DNA from: Zantedeschia hybrid cultivar
Taxonomy: Eukaryota; Streptophyta; Magnoliopsida; Alismatales; Araceae
NCBI GenBank assembly: GCA_030544215.1
Contig: JARZZO010000013.1
Span: forward strand, 44,535,196 to 44,599,195
Reading direction: 5' to 3'
DNA length: 64,000 nt
Shown: piece by piece, positions 33,991 to 45,227 of the stretch
How positions within the stretch are numbered: position 1 is the first letter of the stretch
How the letters are laid out: each line of letters begins with the position of its first letter
Notes under the pieces: model-generated
Seen by the model: the letters and a program-made list of their open reading frames with translations, nothing else
Databases searched by the model: none
What the model was told of the DNA's origin: nothing
Translations under genes and position numbers: made by a program

Positions 33991-34539
33991 ATCGTTGATA
34001 GGTGGCACCTATTACAAGTCTAGCGAGCAAACGCTTCCACTTCTCTTCAAAAGGTGCACAAAGAGCCACTAATAAGCCATCCGTATTGGACAGGAATGGC
34101 CAGTGGATGGAGGTTGTGCTAAAGTATGAGTCCTAAAATTTTTTATTTTTCTTCTTCATTAAACATTTTTTAAAATTTAAGAAACTTTGAAAGGTTACTT
34201 CATAATTTTTTGACTCGAAATTGAATTTAAAAGTATGTTTTTCTTTGTCGATTGATTTTGTGAACCTTTTAATCATATCTAAATTTATCTTCATTTATAT
34301 ACTTAATGTTGTCTAAGAGAGAGTTAGTGTCATTAGTCAAATCTTTCGTACTTATCGAATTAATGTCTATACTATCCGATCTGTTATCATATGATCGAAA
34401 AAATAAATATATATATATATCAAAAGATTCGTGCCTCTCCCCAATCTATGGCTTAGATAGTGCGGAGGTATGATTAGACAGGCATGCAGGTACATTGCAG
34501 TTTTACTATACTGCACATGCATGCATGCATCAAGTATTT

Positions 34540-34815
34540 ATTCTTTGAGAAATACTTGCTGCAACATTGAGCAGTGCAGCAGTCTGATCATATGCTCGTA
34601 CAATATCTAACGGCTCGGATCATGTTAATGTAATCTTTTTTTATTTCATTTTTAACTATCCGATCAAAAGATGGTACAGAAACTAATTTGAGGTGGCCCT
34701 TCAGCTTGGCAATTTTTCTTTGGAAACAAAAGAAAGTTTATACATTATTCGATTACCATCAAATCTAAAGTGATCTGACGACAGTGCACTCGGATGTTGT
34801 AATGTACATGAATCC
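34540..34815. repeat. Remnant of the AGAGTAAT MITE family
   Basis: GAGAAATACTTGCTGCAACA near 34547 matches the left end of the family. A GTGCACTCGGATGTTGTAATG block near 34785 could be the far end. Confidence 0.5.
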
Positions 34816-35762
34816 GTAATGCTCTGGCATGGCAGCAAATATTTCTCTTACCCTTTCCAGAGAATAGAAACTTGTTGCCACCCATTGGGCCCATTGGGCT
34901 GCGCTAGCATTTAACATGGCTCAACTTGGTTGGGAATTTAAGGATCACAGGAGAGGCACCAACCAACAAAAGCAAAATTTTAAAGGCGAGACGAAAAAGA
35001 AGTCCTTCAAAAGGGGCCTCCTTTTGACTATGAAATTTCGTATACAATAGAAAGACTATATGATATTTCTTTCCCTATAAGGCATGATATAAGAAGAGGT
35101 CTATTTAACTAGATTGAGATCTTCTTCTCCTCTTTATATGCACCATTTATATTTTGATCCTATTCACTAATTTATTAAATTAAGCAGATAAGTGGGCCTG
35201 AAAATGCTAGAATTTTCTTGTTTTCAAGGATCCTATACTAGTAAGATTCAATAGAGTACAAATGATCTAGATAGAGTGGAGTAGAGGTTCTCAAACATGT
35301 TTAACTCACCTCAACCTTCAAAACTAACCTTCACCACTTTTTTTCTGGAGTATTAGATTTTATATTAATATTTTTGATATCTAGAGTATTAACATCAAAA
35401 TTGATATTGCAGGGCCTGTGAGGAGAGCAGCTGATGGGGAAAGAGATAGTTAAAGGTAGGGAAATGGAGAAGAAAAGATGCTTTGAGACCCTCAAAGACC
35501 AAACCCTAATATTTTTAATATATTTTTAACATATATTAGATTTGTTATAGCAATATAGTGAACAGTATATGAGCATCAAACATGATAAAGCATAATTAAC
35601 ACTCACTATTAATAGTAACAACAAAATTAATATTGATAGAATTATCTAATTCAACAACCAAATGCCTTATAAGCTCTAAAATATTATAAGATATAGGGGC
35701 TTCTCCACCACTGCGCTACAGGCAGATGCAGGGAACTTTTCTCTCCCATTTGAATGTAGCTA
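34816..35762. other. AT-rich intergenic DNA
   Basis: No gene, RNA or defined repeat could be supported. Confidence 0.4.
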
Positions 35763-36337
35763 CGCACATGTAACAATATTGACCTTTTCTAAAATCAATT
35801 TGTTTAGACTTAAACTAAAATTGATCTCTTCCAAAGTCATTTAACAATGTTAAATAACCTTCGTTAAGATTTAACCTGAAGTTTTAATCATGCAATAGCA
35901 TGCGTATATTAGCTAGTGTAAAAAAACGAATATTTTTATAAAAGTTAGGGATTAATTAGGATGAAGTTATTCAAATACCCTTTTAGAAGAGAAGCTGTCA
36001 TGAATTTTTTATTGTCATGAATACCTCTGGTCTGATCCCATAGTTTGTATAGATATTCCTTAGATGAAATGAAAGAAAAGATGATTTTTACATTTTATCT
36101 TTTAAAGGTAATAATAGGATTATATTTTAAGAATTATTATAAACTCTTACGAAAACTATTCAATAAAAATATATGAAAAAATAAGGTTAATTACGTATAT
36201 AATTCTGTTAGAAACATAATTACACTTTTTCCTATCTTATTTTTGCCCATTATTCATAACCTAGTTGCATGTAAATAATTGCAAAAATGATCCTACAGTT
36301 GTCATCAATTATCATTTTGTTAAACATCTGTTATGTA

Positions 36338-36774
36338 GCCCTAGTCAGTGGTGAACGCAGAAACTTTGTCCGATAGAGTCACTCGGATCATTATTACATA
36401 TATCGATTTTTTATTTTTGTTATATTAAAAATATTAAAATAAGAAATAAAAATAAATATATTTTAATCATTATAAAATTGATATACTTCAATGAAAATGA
36501 TACATTTCGTTACAAAGAATTCTTTTCTTCCAAATACACTCAACGAATTTTTTATTAAATCATAAATAAATCATAGTATTATGTAAAAAATTTAGTGGAA
36601 CTGAGCTTCGAGTGAGACTAGAGTCTTATGGGTCATCTAAAAACTCAGTAGGGTCACCTTATACTTAAATTTAAAATTTAATTTATTAAATTAAGATTCT
36701 TCTAATAAAATTTTAAAATTTCAATGGGGTCCTGGGACCCACTGAAATGGGTTGCATCCGCCACTGGCCCTAGT
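36338..36774. mobile_element. hAT-type non-autonomous element with 8-bp target duplication
   Basis: The element is 36346-36766 (421 bp). A perfect 8-bp direct repeat GCCCTAGT lies at 36338-36345 and 36767-36774. Termini are CAGTGGTGAACGCAG on the left and CAGTGGCGGATGCAA read inward from the right. It makes no protein. Termini and duplication length fit hAT. Confidence 0.92.
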
Positions 36775-37569
36775 TAACCTTTAACCAAAGTTAAAAAAAC
36801 TTAAATATTTTTATTCTTTGCTCAACTCTCTTTCTCTCTTTCTCTCTCTTACCATCTGTCTCTCTATCTCTTTTTCTTTCTCTTTGGCTCAACGTGCCAA
36901 TAAAGAAAAAACCTTTTTATGGGGGTAATCTTTGTTCAAACATTTAACGGTTGAAAGTGAAATGTTTAACAGAAGTTAAGCGCAGAGGTATTTTTGACAA
37001 AATTTACACTTAGTAAGATTATTAATAATAGGGAAAAGCAAAAGAGCCAAAATGTAATTAGCTATATTACATGGTTATATATGTAATTAAACTAAAAAAA
37101 TGTATTATTCTTTGCCATGCAACGTACGACATTATGAAGTGCTCGCAAACTGACGCGGCCACCTCACTTGGTGCCGCTAAAACAAGTCCCCTTCGAGATG
37201 TCAGCAAAAGCCCTCTTTAGCAGCCATTTGAAGTGATAGGATTAACTAAGTCTCTCTTTTTGTTGAGTCCGGAGCCCACAAAATAAATCTCGTTCCCTCT
37301 TTCACACGTCCATTAGAGAATGCTGCTCTTGATCTACAGACTACTAGTGGAGTAAAAACTAAAAAAACATTCTCGATAAATCTTTATCTCTTGTTTGATT
37401 GGAATATTAATTTTAATATAATTATTTTTTATTTATGTACTATTTATATTAAAACTAATATTAGAGAAATATGAAAGAAGATAGTTGAAGGAAAGGAGAG
37501 ATAGAGGTAGAAGAGGGATATGAGAGGACGTGTTGAGTTTCTGAAAGGCTGAACTATAATTATTTTAGC

Positions 37570-37850
37570 ATCAATTTAATAGGAGAATAAGAGCAGAATA
37601 AGAGGTCTTATTCTTAGAATAAGATTAATTCTAATTTGATGGACATAATAGTTTATACCGTGTTAGAATTACTTATACTATAATAAGTAAGATAAGCAAT
37701 TTGATTCTAGACCAAAGAATTACGTATTTTTCTTATTCCGCCAGTGGGTCTTACAGAACTAAACAAAGTTAAACATCTCTTATTCTAATATACATTATTT
37801 TAAATAAGTAATTCTGAATAACCTATTCTGCAAACGAACTGAGACTTATC
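37570..37850. mobile_element. AATAAG-family MITE, copy 2 (opposite orientation)
   Basis: It begins AATAGGAGAATAAGAGCAG and ends CCTATTCTGCAAACGAA, with CCGCCAGTGGGTCTTACA inside, the reverse of the order in copies 1 and 3. Confidence 0.65.
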
Positions 37851-38165
37851 TGTTAGATTCATTATAACAAGATATTTTACCAATGGATGAGTACTAAAAT
37901 TGATAGAGTATAACTGAACACCCACTATTATAGTAATGTCAAAATTAATATCGATAGAAATTGTTTAATATAGTATCTAAATACCCCATAAAATAATAAA
38001 TTTTATCTTTCCTTTCACAAAATAACGTAAAGGATACTGACCATATGCATGTAAACCCTCTAATAAAGGGTAATTTGATTTGATATAAAGATCATAAGAT
38101 AGTATAAAACATGATATTTGCATGATACGTAAGATATAGTCAAGTGGCTCCTACATAAAAGGTAG

Positions 38166-38335
38166 AGAGAAATGATTCAATAAATTCGATTTCACAGTGA
38201 GGTCGAATTCCATAATCAAGAATATTTTTTACTCTCTCCCTTTCACTTTTTACCGAGAGATCGAGTAACGTAAAAAATACCCTTTATTATAAGATTAGAC
38301 TTCACCCTAAAGTCGAGCTCATTAAATCACTTTTC
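38166..38335. repeat. Foldback relative of 49378-49523
   Basis: AAATGATTCAATAAATTCGA on the left and AAGTGATTTAATGAGCTCGA read inward from the right form the arms. The centre is CTCTCCC-rich. Confidence 0.6.
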
Positions 38336-38495
38336 TATTAAAAATCCCGTCCACAACGGATGTTCTTCCTGTTCTTACTGGAAATTGCCAGAGACGGCAT
38401 CCCCCGTGCGCCCCTCCACAGCCATCTCCTTTTGATGTCTTTTAACTATTCTGCTCAATGTAAGTTGTTTTTATTCATAAATAAAAATATATATA

Positions 38496-38803
38496 GGAGT
38501 TATTTCGTGCACCATAAAATACTATAAGATATTGACTTTGAAATCATTGGTCTTAAAATTGGTGAAAATAAAACCTTTGATTTTAAAATCATCTGCTTTA
38601 GAATGTTAGATTTTGATTTTCAATAATTTTGAACTAAAAATTGAGATCAACCAACGAGAATATCAGATTGGTCTACTTATTTTGAAATATAATAATTTAT
38701 GACATTACACATATATGAAACATATTGTAAAACAATTTACATCACTTTAAACATCAGCAAAATGCCATTTTATGATAATATTTTAAGGCATATCAAATGA
38801 CCC
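38496..38803. mobile_element. MITE, copy in block B
   Basis: Same element as 32506-32826, about 80 per cent alike by eye, ending TATCAAATGACCCC followed by TTA. Confidence 0.75.
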
Positions 38804-38810
38804 CTTAGTT

Positions 38811-39630
38811 AAAAAAATTTAAAAGTGACGATCAAAAGTCATCTTACTCATTTTATGGAATGATTTATCCACAAAATTAAAAAATGACGATCAAAAGACT
38901 CACCCCTTACTGTTCAATAAGAAAGAGAAGAATAGAGATCCTCTAAGTACAAGGTTGGACTGAACTAAGTCGGTCGGGAAAAGATTTCAAAAAATTCCTT
39001 TATATACAGTTTTTTCCATTTCCAATGAAAGGTGATTTTAAAAAATTCTCCCTCCTCTCTTTGCACGAATTAAGTCCCAATTAAACTTGTGCTAACAGGA
39101 ACAAGACTGAAAAGAAATTAATGTCACACTTTGTAAGCTCCTTGCTCCTCAACATTTAACACCACCTCTCAACTGGAAGCTAAAACAAATGAAAACTTGT
39201 ACTGTTCTTTCTTTCTGGTGAGCTCTTATTCCTCTCACTATGAGAGAGCCTTCAAAGCATTCCCCCTTCTACCACGAGCTTTAAACTGAATGCCCTATCT
39301 ATGAAGGAGGGCCGAGACGGATAACAGATAGGGAAGTGCATGTACTTTAATTCTTCATGAAGAGCCAAAAGAAGGGTGAAGGGGACTGCAAGAGATCAAG
39401 ACATCCTTTTCCAGCTTACCTCCAGCACTTTGCACATGACACCCCTTGGGAGCTTCCCAGGGCTCAAAGTTCCATTCATCACCCACAGCTTTTCTCCAAA
39501 ACTATCACATTATCTAGAAACAGGATCTGTTCCCCAACCCTATGCCAAATTAATGCATTGTTTGATTGGTCACATGTCTCAGCATCTAAACTTTCACTTT
39601 GTCTAATTCACTATGCATGAGATCTATCCA
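38811..39630. other. Intergenic; two overlapping unassigned open frames at 39357-39620
   Basis: Two frames (87 and 76 codons) overlap and neither has a known motif. The region is less AT-rich than its neighbours. It might be a decayed gene fragment, but I cannot name it. Confidence 0.3.
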
Positions 39631-39636
39631 TTGAGA

Positions 39637-39968
39637 GGTTGTTTGATGTGAACGTAAAATATATATTATGAAGTATCTAACTTTAAAATGATCGATCTTA
39701 AGATTTAAAGTCAGCACGAGTAAGATATATATCCAGTTATAAAATCACCTGTGTTAACATCTCTGATTCTAAGGTTTGGTAGTCTTATACTAAAAATAAA
39801 AAATGGATAGAAAGGTGTGACATGAGTCTAACATAATCTGGATGCCCCTGTTATTTACAGTAATCTAAAGGCATGAAAAATATCATAAAACAATTTTTAC
39901 CACTCCAAACATATAAGAGAACCACTATTTTTACACTGTTTTAATTACGACATTGCCAAAGGACCTTA
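39637..39968. repeat. Diverged relative of the 32506-32826 MITE
   Basis: GAGGTTGTTTGATGTGAACG on the left and a right end CATTGCCAAAGGACCTTA recall the family ends; the interior has the same AAAATC and TTTACA-type blocks. Confidence 0.4.
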
Positions 39969-40349
39969 GACACGTGGATCACCTTTGGTTGTGGTTGGAT
40001 CGAACTCAGTAATATTTAAACATAGTTTAATTTACCATGTGAATTTCCTTTTTTACCTCTTAATTGTAAAGTGCCTTCTTTGTTATGTTTAACTCAGTGT
40101 CCATTCACTTTGGGCTCCACTCAACTGTAACATCAATATCACTTCTCCTTTCACACAGAAGAGGCATGCAGTGCTGTATGTATGTCTTTTGCAAGAGAGG
40201 AGGATAGATGACTAAACTGTTATACAAGTACTTGGATTAATATTTCCTGTTCATTATCTCAATATCTGTAGTCTGTTTACCCTATATAAGAGACAGGTTT
40301 ATATAGCAAATCAAAAAACCACTGTACTAAGCACAACATTCACATAATT

Positions 40350-40352
<3 letters not shown>
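39969..40352 (-). other. 3' flank of ABCG5
   Basis: AT-rich. It presumably contains the 3' UTR and polyadenylation signals of the minus-strand ABCG5 gene; no single site is convincing. Confidence 0.4.

Positions 40353-40419
<67 letters not shown>
40353..40419. repeat. (GA)n microsatellite in the ABCG5 3' UTR
   Basis: About 33 GA units on the plus strand, so CU on the transcript. It begins seven bases after the ABCG5 stop codon. Read-through frames would give LSLSLS. Confidence 0.98.
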
Positions 40420-40422
<3 letters not shown>

Positions 40423-40426
40423 TGTT

Positions 40427-42469
40427 TCAGGCCAGGGCTCTCCTGAGACCGCCCCTCTGGGCGCACCTGCACCTGCATCTGAGTATGATGTAGGAGAGGA
40501 ACCTGTACGCCAAGATGAAGCCGACCATGATGGCCACGTTCCTCCATCTGCTCTCGTTCCCCAGCCCCACCAGCCGGAGCACCTCCTTCCCGTTCATCAG
40601 GCACACCCTTCCGCTGTACTCCAGGCACCTTTCCGGGTCCGAGAACTCGTTCACCAGGAACCCCTCGAAGGGGTACTTGAACAGGGACACGTAGTGCATG
40701 AACACCCAGTAGCTGGGCATCCCTTCCTTCCTGATGAAGTAGCCGGAGAAGAGGAAGAAGGCCCCAAGCGTGCCGGAGATCATGGAGTTGCCCACTATGA
40801 AGTTGGGCGCCAGGGCGCCGAAGCAGGCCACCACGGAGTTGGCGGTGTAGAGGATGAGCCAGATGAGGAGCAGGAAGTAGAGGAATGGCGCGAGCCCCCG
40901 GTGGAGGCCTACCAGCCAGTACAACGGCGCCGAGAAGAGCACGGCGAGGATGAGCAGGAAGGGGAGGAACACCAGCCCGTTGGCCATGGCGTAGGAGGAG
41001 ACCCTGTAGCTCCCGGCGGAGGTCTCCTTCATCAGGATCTCCCTCTCCTGCAGGAAGATGGGCAGCGCCTCCGTGGTGCAACCCAGCAGGAAGGTGAGCA
41101 CGAAGGCGAAGAGCCCTACGCGCTCCCTGGCGCCCTGGGCGTCGTCCCTGAGGTCGTAGAAGATGGTGCCCAGGACGAACCCGGAGACCAGCATCTGGAT
41201 GGTGCGGCAGGCGAAGAGCTCCTTCGTCCGGAACACGTTCTTCAGGTACCTGTGCGTGAGGATCGCGGTCTCTGCTAGCCTCGAGTTCACGTACTCGTAG
41301 CTGGGGACGACGTCGAAGCCGCCGCCGCCGCCACAGAGGGCCTCCTCGTCCGCCACCTTGGTGAGCTGGAAGAGCTGCTGCAGCGTGCAGTGGTCCCTCC
41401 TGCCGTCGCTTCCCTCTCCCCTCCTGCACGTCTGGTGTTGTTGCTGCTGCAAGAGCAGCCGCGGCTGCTCCTGCTGCTGCTGCCGCCGCCGCTGCTGCTG
41501 GAGTGTGTCGATGGCGTCCATGGCGAACTCGACCACGTTGACGTGGAGCGGCACCTGCAGCCCCACCGACCTCAGGTGAGCCTGCAGCTGGTCGACGGTG
41601 CCGTGGTGCAACACCTCGCCGTCGGCGAGGAGTAGGACGGAGCTGAACAGCTTCACGATGCGGAAGCCGGGCTGGTGGATGCTGAGCACGACGGTCCTGC
41701 CGCGGGACTCCGCCATGGCCTTGAGCATGTCCACGATCTGCAGCGCCGAGGTGCTGTCGAGCCCCGACGTGGGCTCGTCCAGGATGAGCACCCGGGGGTC
41801 GTGGATCACCTCCACCCCGATGGAGACCCTCCTCTTCTCCCCGCCGGAGACCCCCCTCACCTTCTCGTCGCCGATGCGCACCCCGGAGACGTGCTCCAGC
41901 CCCAGCTCCTGGAGCAGGGCCTCCACCTTGGCGACCAGCTCGCCATAGGGCAGCCGCAGGCGCAGCCGGGCGCTGAACAGGAGCGTCTCCCGCACGGTGA
42001 GGAGGGGGAAGAGGGTGTCCTTCTGGGTGACGTACCCGGATATCTTCCGGAACCGGGCGGGGTCGACGGGCTTCTGGTCGACGAAGACGGCGGGCGGCGC
42101 GGGGGGCGCCAGCTTCCCCGCGAGGATCTCCAGCAGGGTGGACTTGCCCGCGCCGCTGGGGCCGACGATGGCGAGCACCTCCCACGGCCTCGCCCGGCAG
42201 CTCACGTTCTTCAGGACGTGGCGGCCCTGGAAGCTCTCCTTCTTCTCCGTCTGCTGCTGCTCCAACGGCGGCGCCGGCGGGGAGTGCGCAGTGCTACGAC
42301 TACGAGGTGGGTCTCTCTCAGCTTTCTCGTCTTCATCTCCCCGAGCTTCGCCGCCGTCATTGGTGTCATCTCTGTTCCATATCTTGAAGGGGTGGGATCG
42401 CCGGGGAATGTGGATCTTGTAGGTGATGCAGCGGGCTTCGATCTCGCAGCCCCCCTTCCCGGGCTTCAT
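40427..42469 (-). CDS. ABCG5: Half-size ABC transporter, ABCG5 type
   Basis: A 680-residue plasma-membrane-type half transporter that must dimerise. The N-terminal nucleotide-binding domain has Walker A GPSGAGKST (103-111), Q-loop at YVTQKDTLFP (146-155), signature VSGGEKRRVS (207-216), Walker B VLILDEPTSG (227-236) and the switch histidine in LSIHQPGFR (262-270). The C-terminal ABC2 domain (about 395-665) has six hydrophobic segments and the family phrases RTKELFACRTIQML, EALPIFLQEREILMKE, GSYRVSSYAMANG and SLFKYPFEGFLVNEFS. It lacks introns, as is common in this subgroup. Start: the first ATG, with the conserved GCEIEA nearby. Rice ABCG5/RCN1 and Arabidopsis ABCG5 act in suberin or cuticle barriers and shoot growth (known); the same role here is inference. 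The linker (324-345) is rich in Q and R and probably variable. No stop or frameshift; looks functional. Confidence 0.95.
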   Translation of the reverse strand: MKPGKGGCEIEARCITYKIHIPRRSHPFKIWNRDDTNDGGEARGDEDEKAERDPPRSRSTAHSPPAPPLEQQQTEKKESFQGRHVLKNVSCRARPWEVLAIVGPSGAGKSTLLEILAGKLAPPAPPAVFVDQKPVDPARFRKISGYVTQKDTLFPLLTVRETLLFSARLRLRLPYGELVAKVEALLQELGLEHVSGVRIGDEKVRGVSGGEKRRVSIGVEVIHDPRVLILDEPTSGLDSTSALQIVDMLKAMAESRGRTVVLSIHQPGFRIVKLFSSVLLLADGEVLHHGTVDQLQAHLRSVGLQVPLHVNVVEFAMDAIDTLQQQRRRQQQQEQPRLLLQQQQHQTCRRGEGSDGRRDHCTLQQLFQLTKVADEEALCGGGGGFDVVPSYEYVNSRLAETAILTHRYLKNVFRTKELFACRTIQMLVSGFVLGTIFYDLRDDAQGARERVGLFAFVLTFLLGCTTEALPIFLQEREILMKETSAGSYRVSSYAMANGLVFLPFLLILAVLFSAPLYWLVGLHRGLAPFLYFLLLIWLILYTANSVVACFGALAPNFIVGNSMISGTLGAFFLFSGYFIRKEGMPSYWVFMHYVSLFKYPFEGFLVNEFSDPERCLEYSGRVCLMNGKEVLRLVGLGNESRWRNVAIMVGFILAYRFLSYIILRCRCRCAQRGGLRRALA

Positions 42470-42720
42470 CGGAGGGGGGGAGAGCTCTCAGCTCTGGGTG
42501 GTGGTGGTGGTGATGGTGTGGCGGCTTCTTGGGTTCTTTGTTCCCTCTCTCAAGTCCCTCGCGCCTGTTGCTGCCTTTTTTTGCTCTTTTTCGGGTTTGG
42601 CTAACACGGGGATGTGAGGCCGTTAATTCACCACTGGGGACCCGGGGGTTAGGGTGTTTTTACGGTTTTGCCGTCTGGAGAGGTGAGTGGAGAGGTCTTT
42701 TGCATGGATCCCCCTAGGAA
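42470..42720 (-). promoter_or_regulatory. ABCG5 5' leader/promoter region
   Basis: GC-rich with CACCAC repeats just before the ATG, and no clear TATA box. The boundary to AT-rich DNA at about 42720 probably marks the upstream side of the core promoter. Confidence 0.35.
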
Positions 42721-43098
42721 ACTTTGTCTACATAGAAAAGGCACCATAGTTTTTTTAAATATACTAAACAGGATAAATGCTGGAATAAGTTCTGGACAGT
42801 AACCGGCCTAATTCAGTTGATATCTTATGATCTCTTTTAATGGGAAGGTCACATCTTCAATCCCCACTATTATTTCCTTCAGTAATAAGATTAATTTAGA
42901 GTTGTCGCTTAATTAAGTGTCAAATTCGTATTCGATGCAAAATTATCTCCGGCAAAGAGATTCGTGAATTCTAACATATAAATGTTTAGCCATTGAATTA
43001 TTTGTCAGAAATTCGGACCATCTTATGAGAATCAAATGGCACATGTAACCCTCGTTAATTTGCCTATTCCATCCCATGCGGGTTGAAGAGGGTAGCCT
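42721..43098. other. Intergenic, nothing recognised
   Basis: AT-rich with no open frame of note. Confidence 0.4.
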
Positions 43099-43153
43099 GA
43101 TTGTTGAATGTGATCCCGACCAAAAAAAAAAAAAAAAAGATTGTTGAATGTGA
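43099..43153 (+). mobile_element. 25-nt retroposon tail with perfect 15-bp target duplication
   Basis: GATTGTTGAATGTGA occurs at 43099-43113 and again, exactly, at 43139-43153. Between them are only TCCCGACC and 17 A. This is the pattern of a target-primed insertion that was cut short almost at once. Confidence 0.85.
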
Positions 43154-43860
43154 GGCATGGAAGGTGCATCAGATGGACCCAAGGTGTGTTATTTTATTTA
43201 TTTTTATTACAGCCATCAAATTAAATTAATTAGAATGCAGAAAAACATTGGGGAACCGTATCAATTGCGTATCTTTAATTAATTAATTTGCGTTACTCTT
43301 TTAGATAGATAAATTTTAAATGAATAGGTGATGTTCTCACATCCTACTAAAAGAGTATATGATGTGTCGAATGGACAATTAGGTCAAGTTAGTTACCCTT
43401 TGATTGATTTTTTTTGGATTTTTTCTGTTTGCGTTGGGGGAAATATTGAAAATTCCATAATTTGTAATGAAGATCAATATTTTACAGAAAAAACTTATTT
43501 TATTTTACATAAAAAATGGTCGTATGGTTGAACCAGCTCTTCTATTTTCCTGGATCTAAACAGTACCGTGACTTTGAATCTATAGATTTTACAAATTTTT
43601 TACATTTATCACCTAAAGAACTCTTAATCTGATAAAACAGAACTTTACGATGATGGTGCCTTTTGTTCATGTAACAACACTCCTTATTTGAGCACCAGGG
43701 GTCTACCCAATTAAACATAATATCTAGGAAATATCACGAACCACAATAAAATTTAAACATTTGGTAAAAGAAAAGTATATTTGCATATACAAGAGTTTCC
43801 TGAAAAAAGCTCATGAAGGATAAGGTCCTTGTCGAGGTCATTGTCGTCAAAATGCGCTGG
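43154..43860. other. Intergenic; 67-codon open frame at 43328-43531 not recognised
   Basis: The frame is A/T-biased and resembles no protein I know. I looked for organelle genes and did not find one. Confidence 0.35.
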
Positions 43861-44301
43861 GATTCCTTGGGCTAAAACCTTTTTTTCTCGTGGGAATTAG
43901 TTGTAACGCCCAACGTGCTTCGCATGTACGACAAAAATGACACCCTTGTTGCAGATGCATGCGTACGGCTTTAATCTTTGTAGTGGTGTTTTGGTAATTA
44001 GGGGCCGTGCGGGATGTACACCACCACCCGCCGTGGCGTGGGGCGTGTCATGTAGTATGGAATTGGGGTGGGGCCACCGCGGCCCCACCGGCCACTGGGT
44101 TCTGGCTGGGATCACATGACGAGCTTGTGGCTTCCGAGCCAAATGGGGCCACACGCCATTTTTACCCCTCGGCATTTGGTGTGATCTACGAAAATGCCAC
44201 ACGACTCATCTGCTATTTGCACTTGCATTGGGGTTAACAAACGAAGGGACCAACTGGACATCGGTCAGTTGGTATTTCGTGGTCCAGTAATGCCACTGAG
44301 T
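43861..44301. other. GC-rich non-coding island
   Basis: About 300 bp have high GC (CCACCGCGGCCCCACCGGCC-type text), with overlapping short frames on both strands. No domain is seen. It may be a repeat end or promoter; neither can be shown. Confidence 0.3.
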
Positions 44302-44754
44302 GACATTGGTCCACGTACACTGATGCACATAAGTCTAAATAAGATTAGACAAATATTAAATGAAGATACATAATTTTTTAGTGTGACAAATACATATAAG
44401 CATGATAAATATTTCGTAGGCACGACAAATTATTTGTTATGCCTACGAAATATTTGTCATATTTAAAAAATATTTATCATCTCTACGTATTTATATATAG
44501 ATTTTTGAGCGTGACAACTATTTTATACGCATGATAAATAGTATTATCAAGCCTAAAAGTATTTGTCATCCTTACATATATATGTAAAGATTTATGGACT
44601 TGATAAATATTTTTCTGACATTTGTCATGCTCACGAAGTATTTATCATACATACATGTATTTGTCATATATTCAGAACAATGTACCCTCATTTAATATTT
44701 ATCTACACATCCGAATAGCTAATCCATGTGCACCAACTCACGTGGACCAATATC
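44302..44754. mobile_element. MITE with about 60-bp terminal inverted repeats
   Basis: Ends: GACATTGGTCCACGT and, inverted from the right, GATATTGGTCCACGT. Pairing continues through GTGCACAT and AAATATTAAATGA. The interior repeats ATTTGTCAT and its inverse ATGACAAAT-like words many times. No target duplication is evident. Confidence 0.85.
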
Positions 44755-44929
44755 ATCTTGCATTGCAAGATAACTCAATTTACTGTACTGACCTTCAGTG
44801 CAACAAACATTACTTTTCATGCCCTTTTTTTTTTTTTGATATGGTGGTTTAGTGACTAGATATATACACATATATATAAAGGATTAGAGCTCGATTTTGA
44901 GTGTCAGCTGACATTTTCCTCTTACGTAG

Positions 44930-45160
44930 GAAATCATTCAACATAGATTCAATTATTGTGCCTAATTAAGCAATAATTATGGATCAAAGGGATCTCTGGA
45001 AATGTAATCTCACAGACAAGGAAAAATTAATCCCACTACAAATATGCCGTGAATAACATGAAGAATTTTTAGGCTTTCAACTAGGTTTCAACCCGAGACC
45101 TCCCAGAGAGAGGTCAAGAGGCAAAGCCAACTGACCTATTCGGTTAGTTCAAAATTGCAT
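44930..45160 (-). mobile_element. SINE copy (same family as 46199-46490)
   Basis: The minus strand reads GGTCAGTTGGCTTTGCCTC, then GGTCTCGGGTTGAAACC (box B-like), then AAGCCTAAAAATTC and GTGAGATTACATTTCC. These are the same blocks as the plus-strand copy at 46199. Confidence 0.65.
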
Positions 45161-45227
45161 GCCCTTCACACCAGAAGAAAAAACAATTACCTAATTAGGT
45201 AGATTCGGTGCATAGTTAACCTCCATA

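Larger units (their letters stand above)
35763..38810. repeat. Segmental duplication, block B (expanded by insertions)
   Basis: It holds the partner of block A in two pieces, 35763-35912 and about 38085-38810. The intervening 2.1 kb includes a hAT element (36346-36766) and an AATAAG-type MITE, which explains much of the extra length. Confidence 0.8.

Noticed and set aside
40311..42185. 624-codon minus-strand frame overlapping ABCG5
   Set aside because: It is a shifted frame of the GC-rich ABCG5 exon, rich in A, G, P and R, with no domain, and it runs into the GA microsatellite as LSLSLS.
41675..42604. 309-codon plus-strand frame
   Set aside because: Antisense shadow of ABCG5; no known motif.
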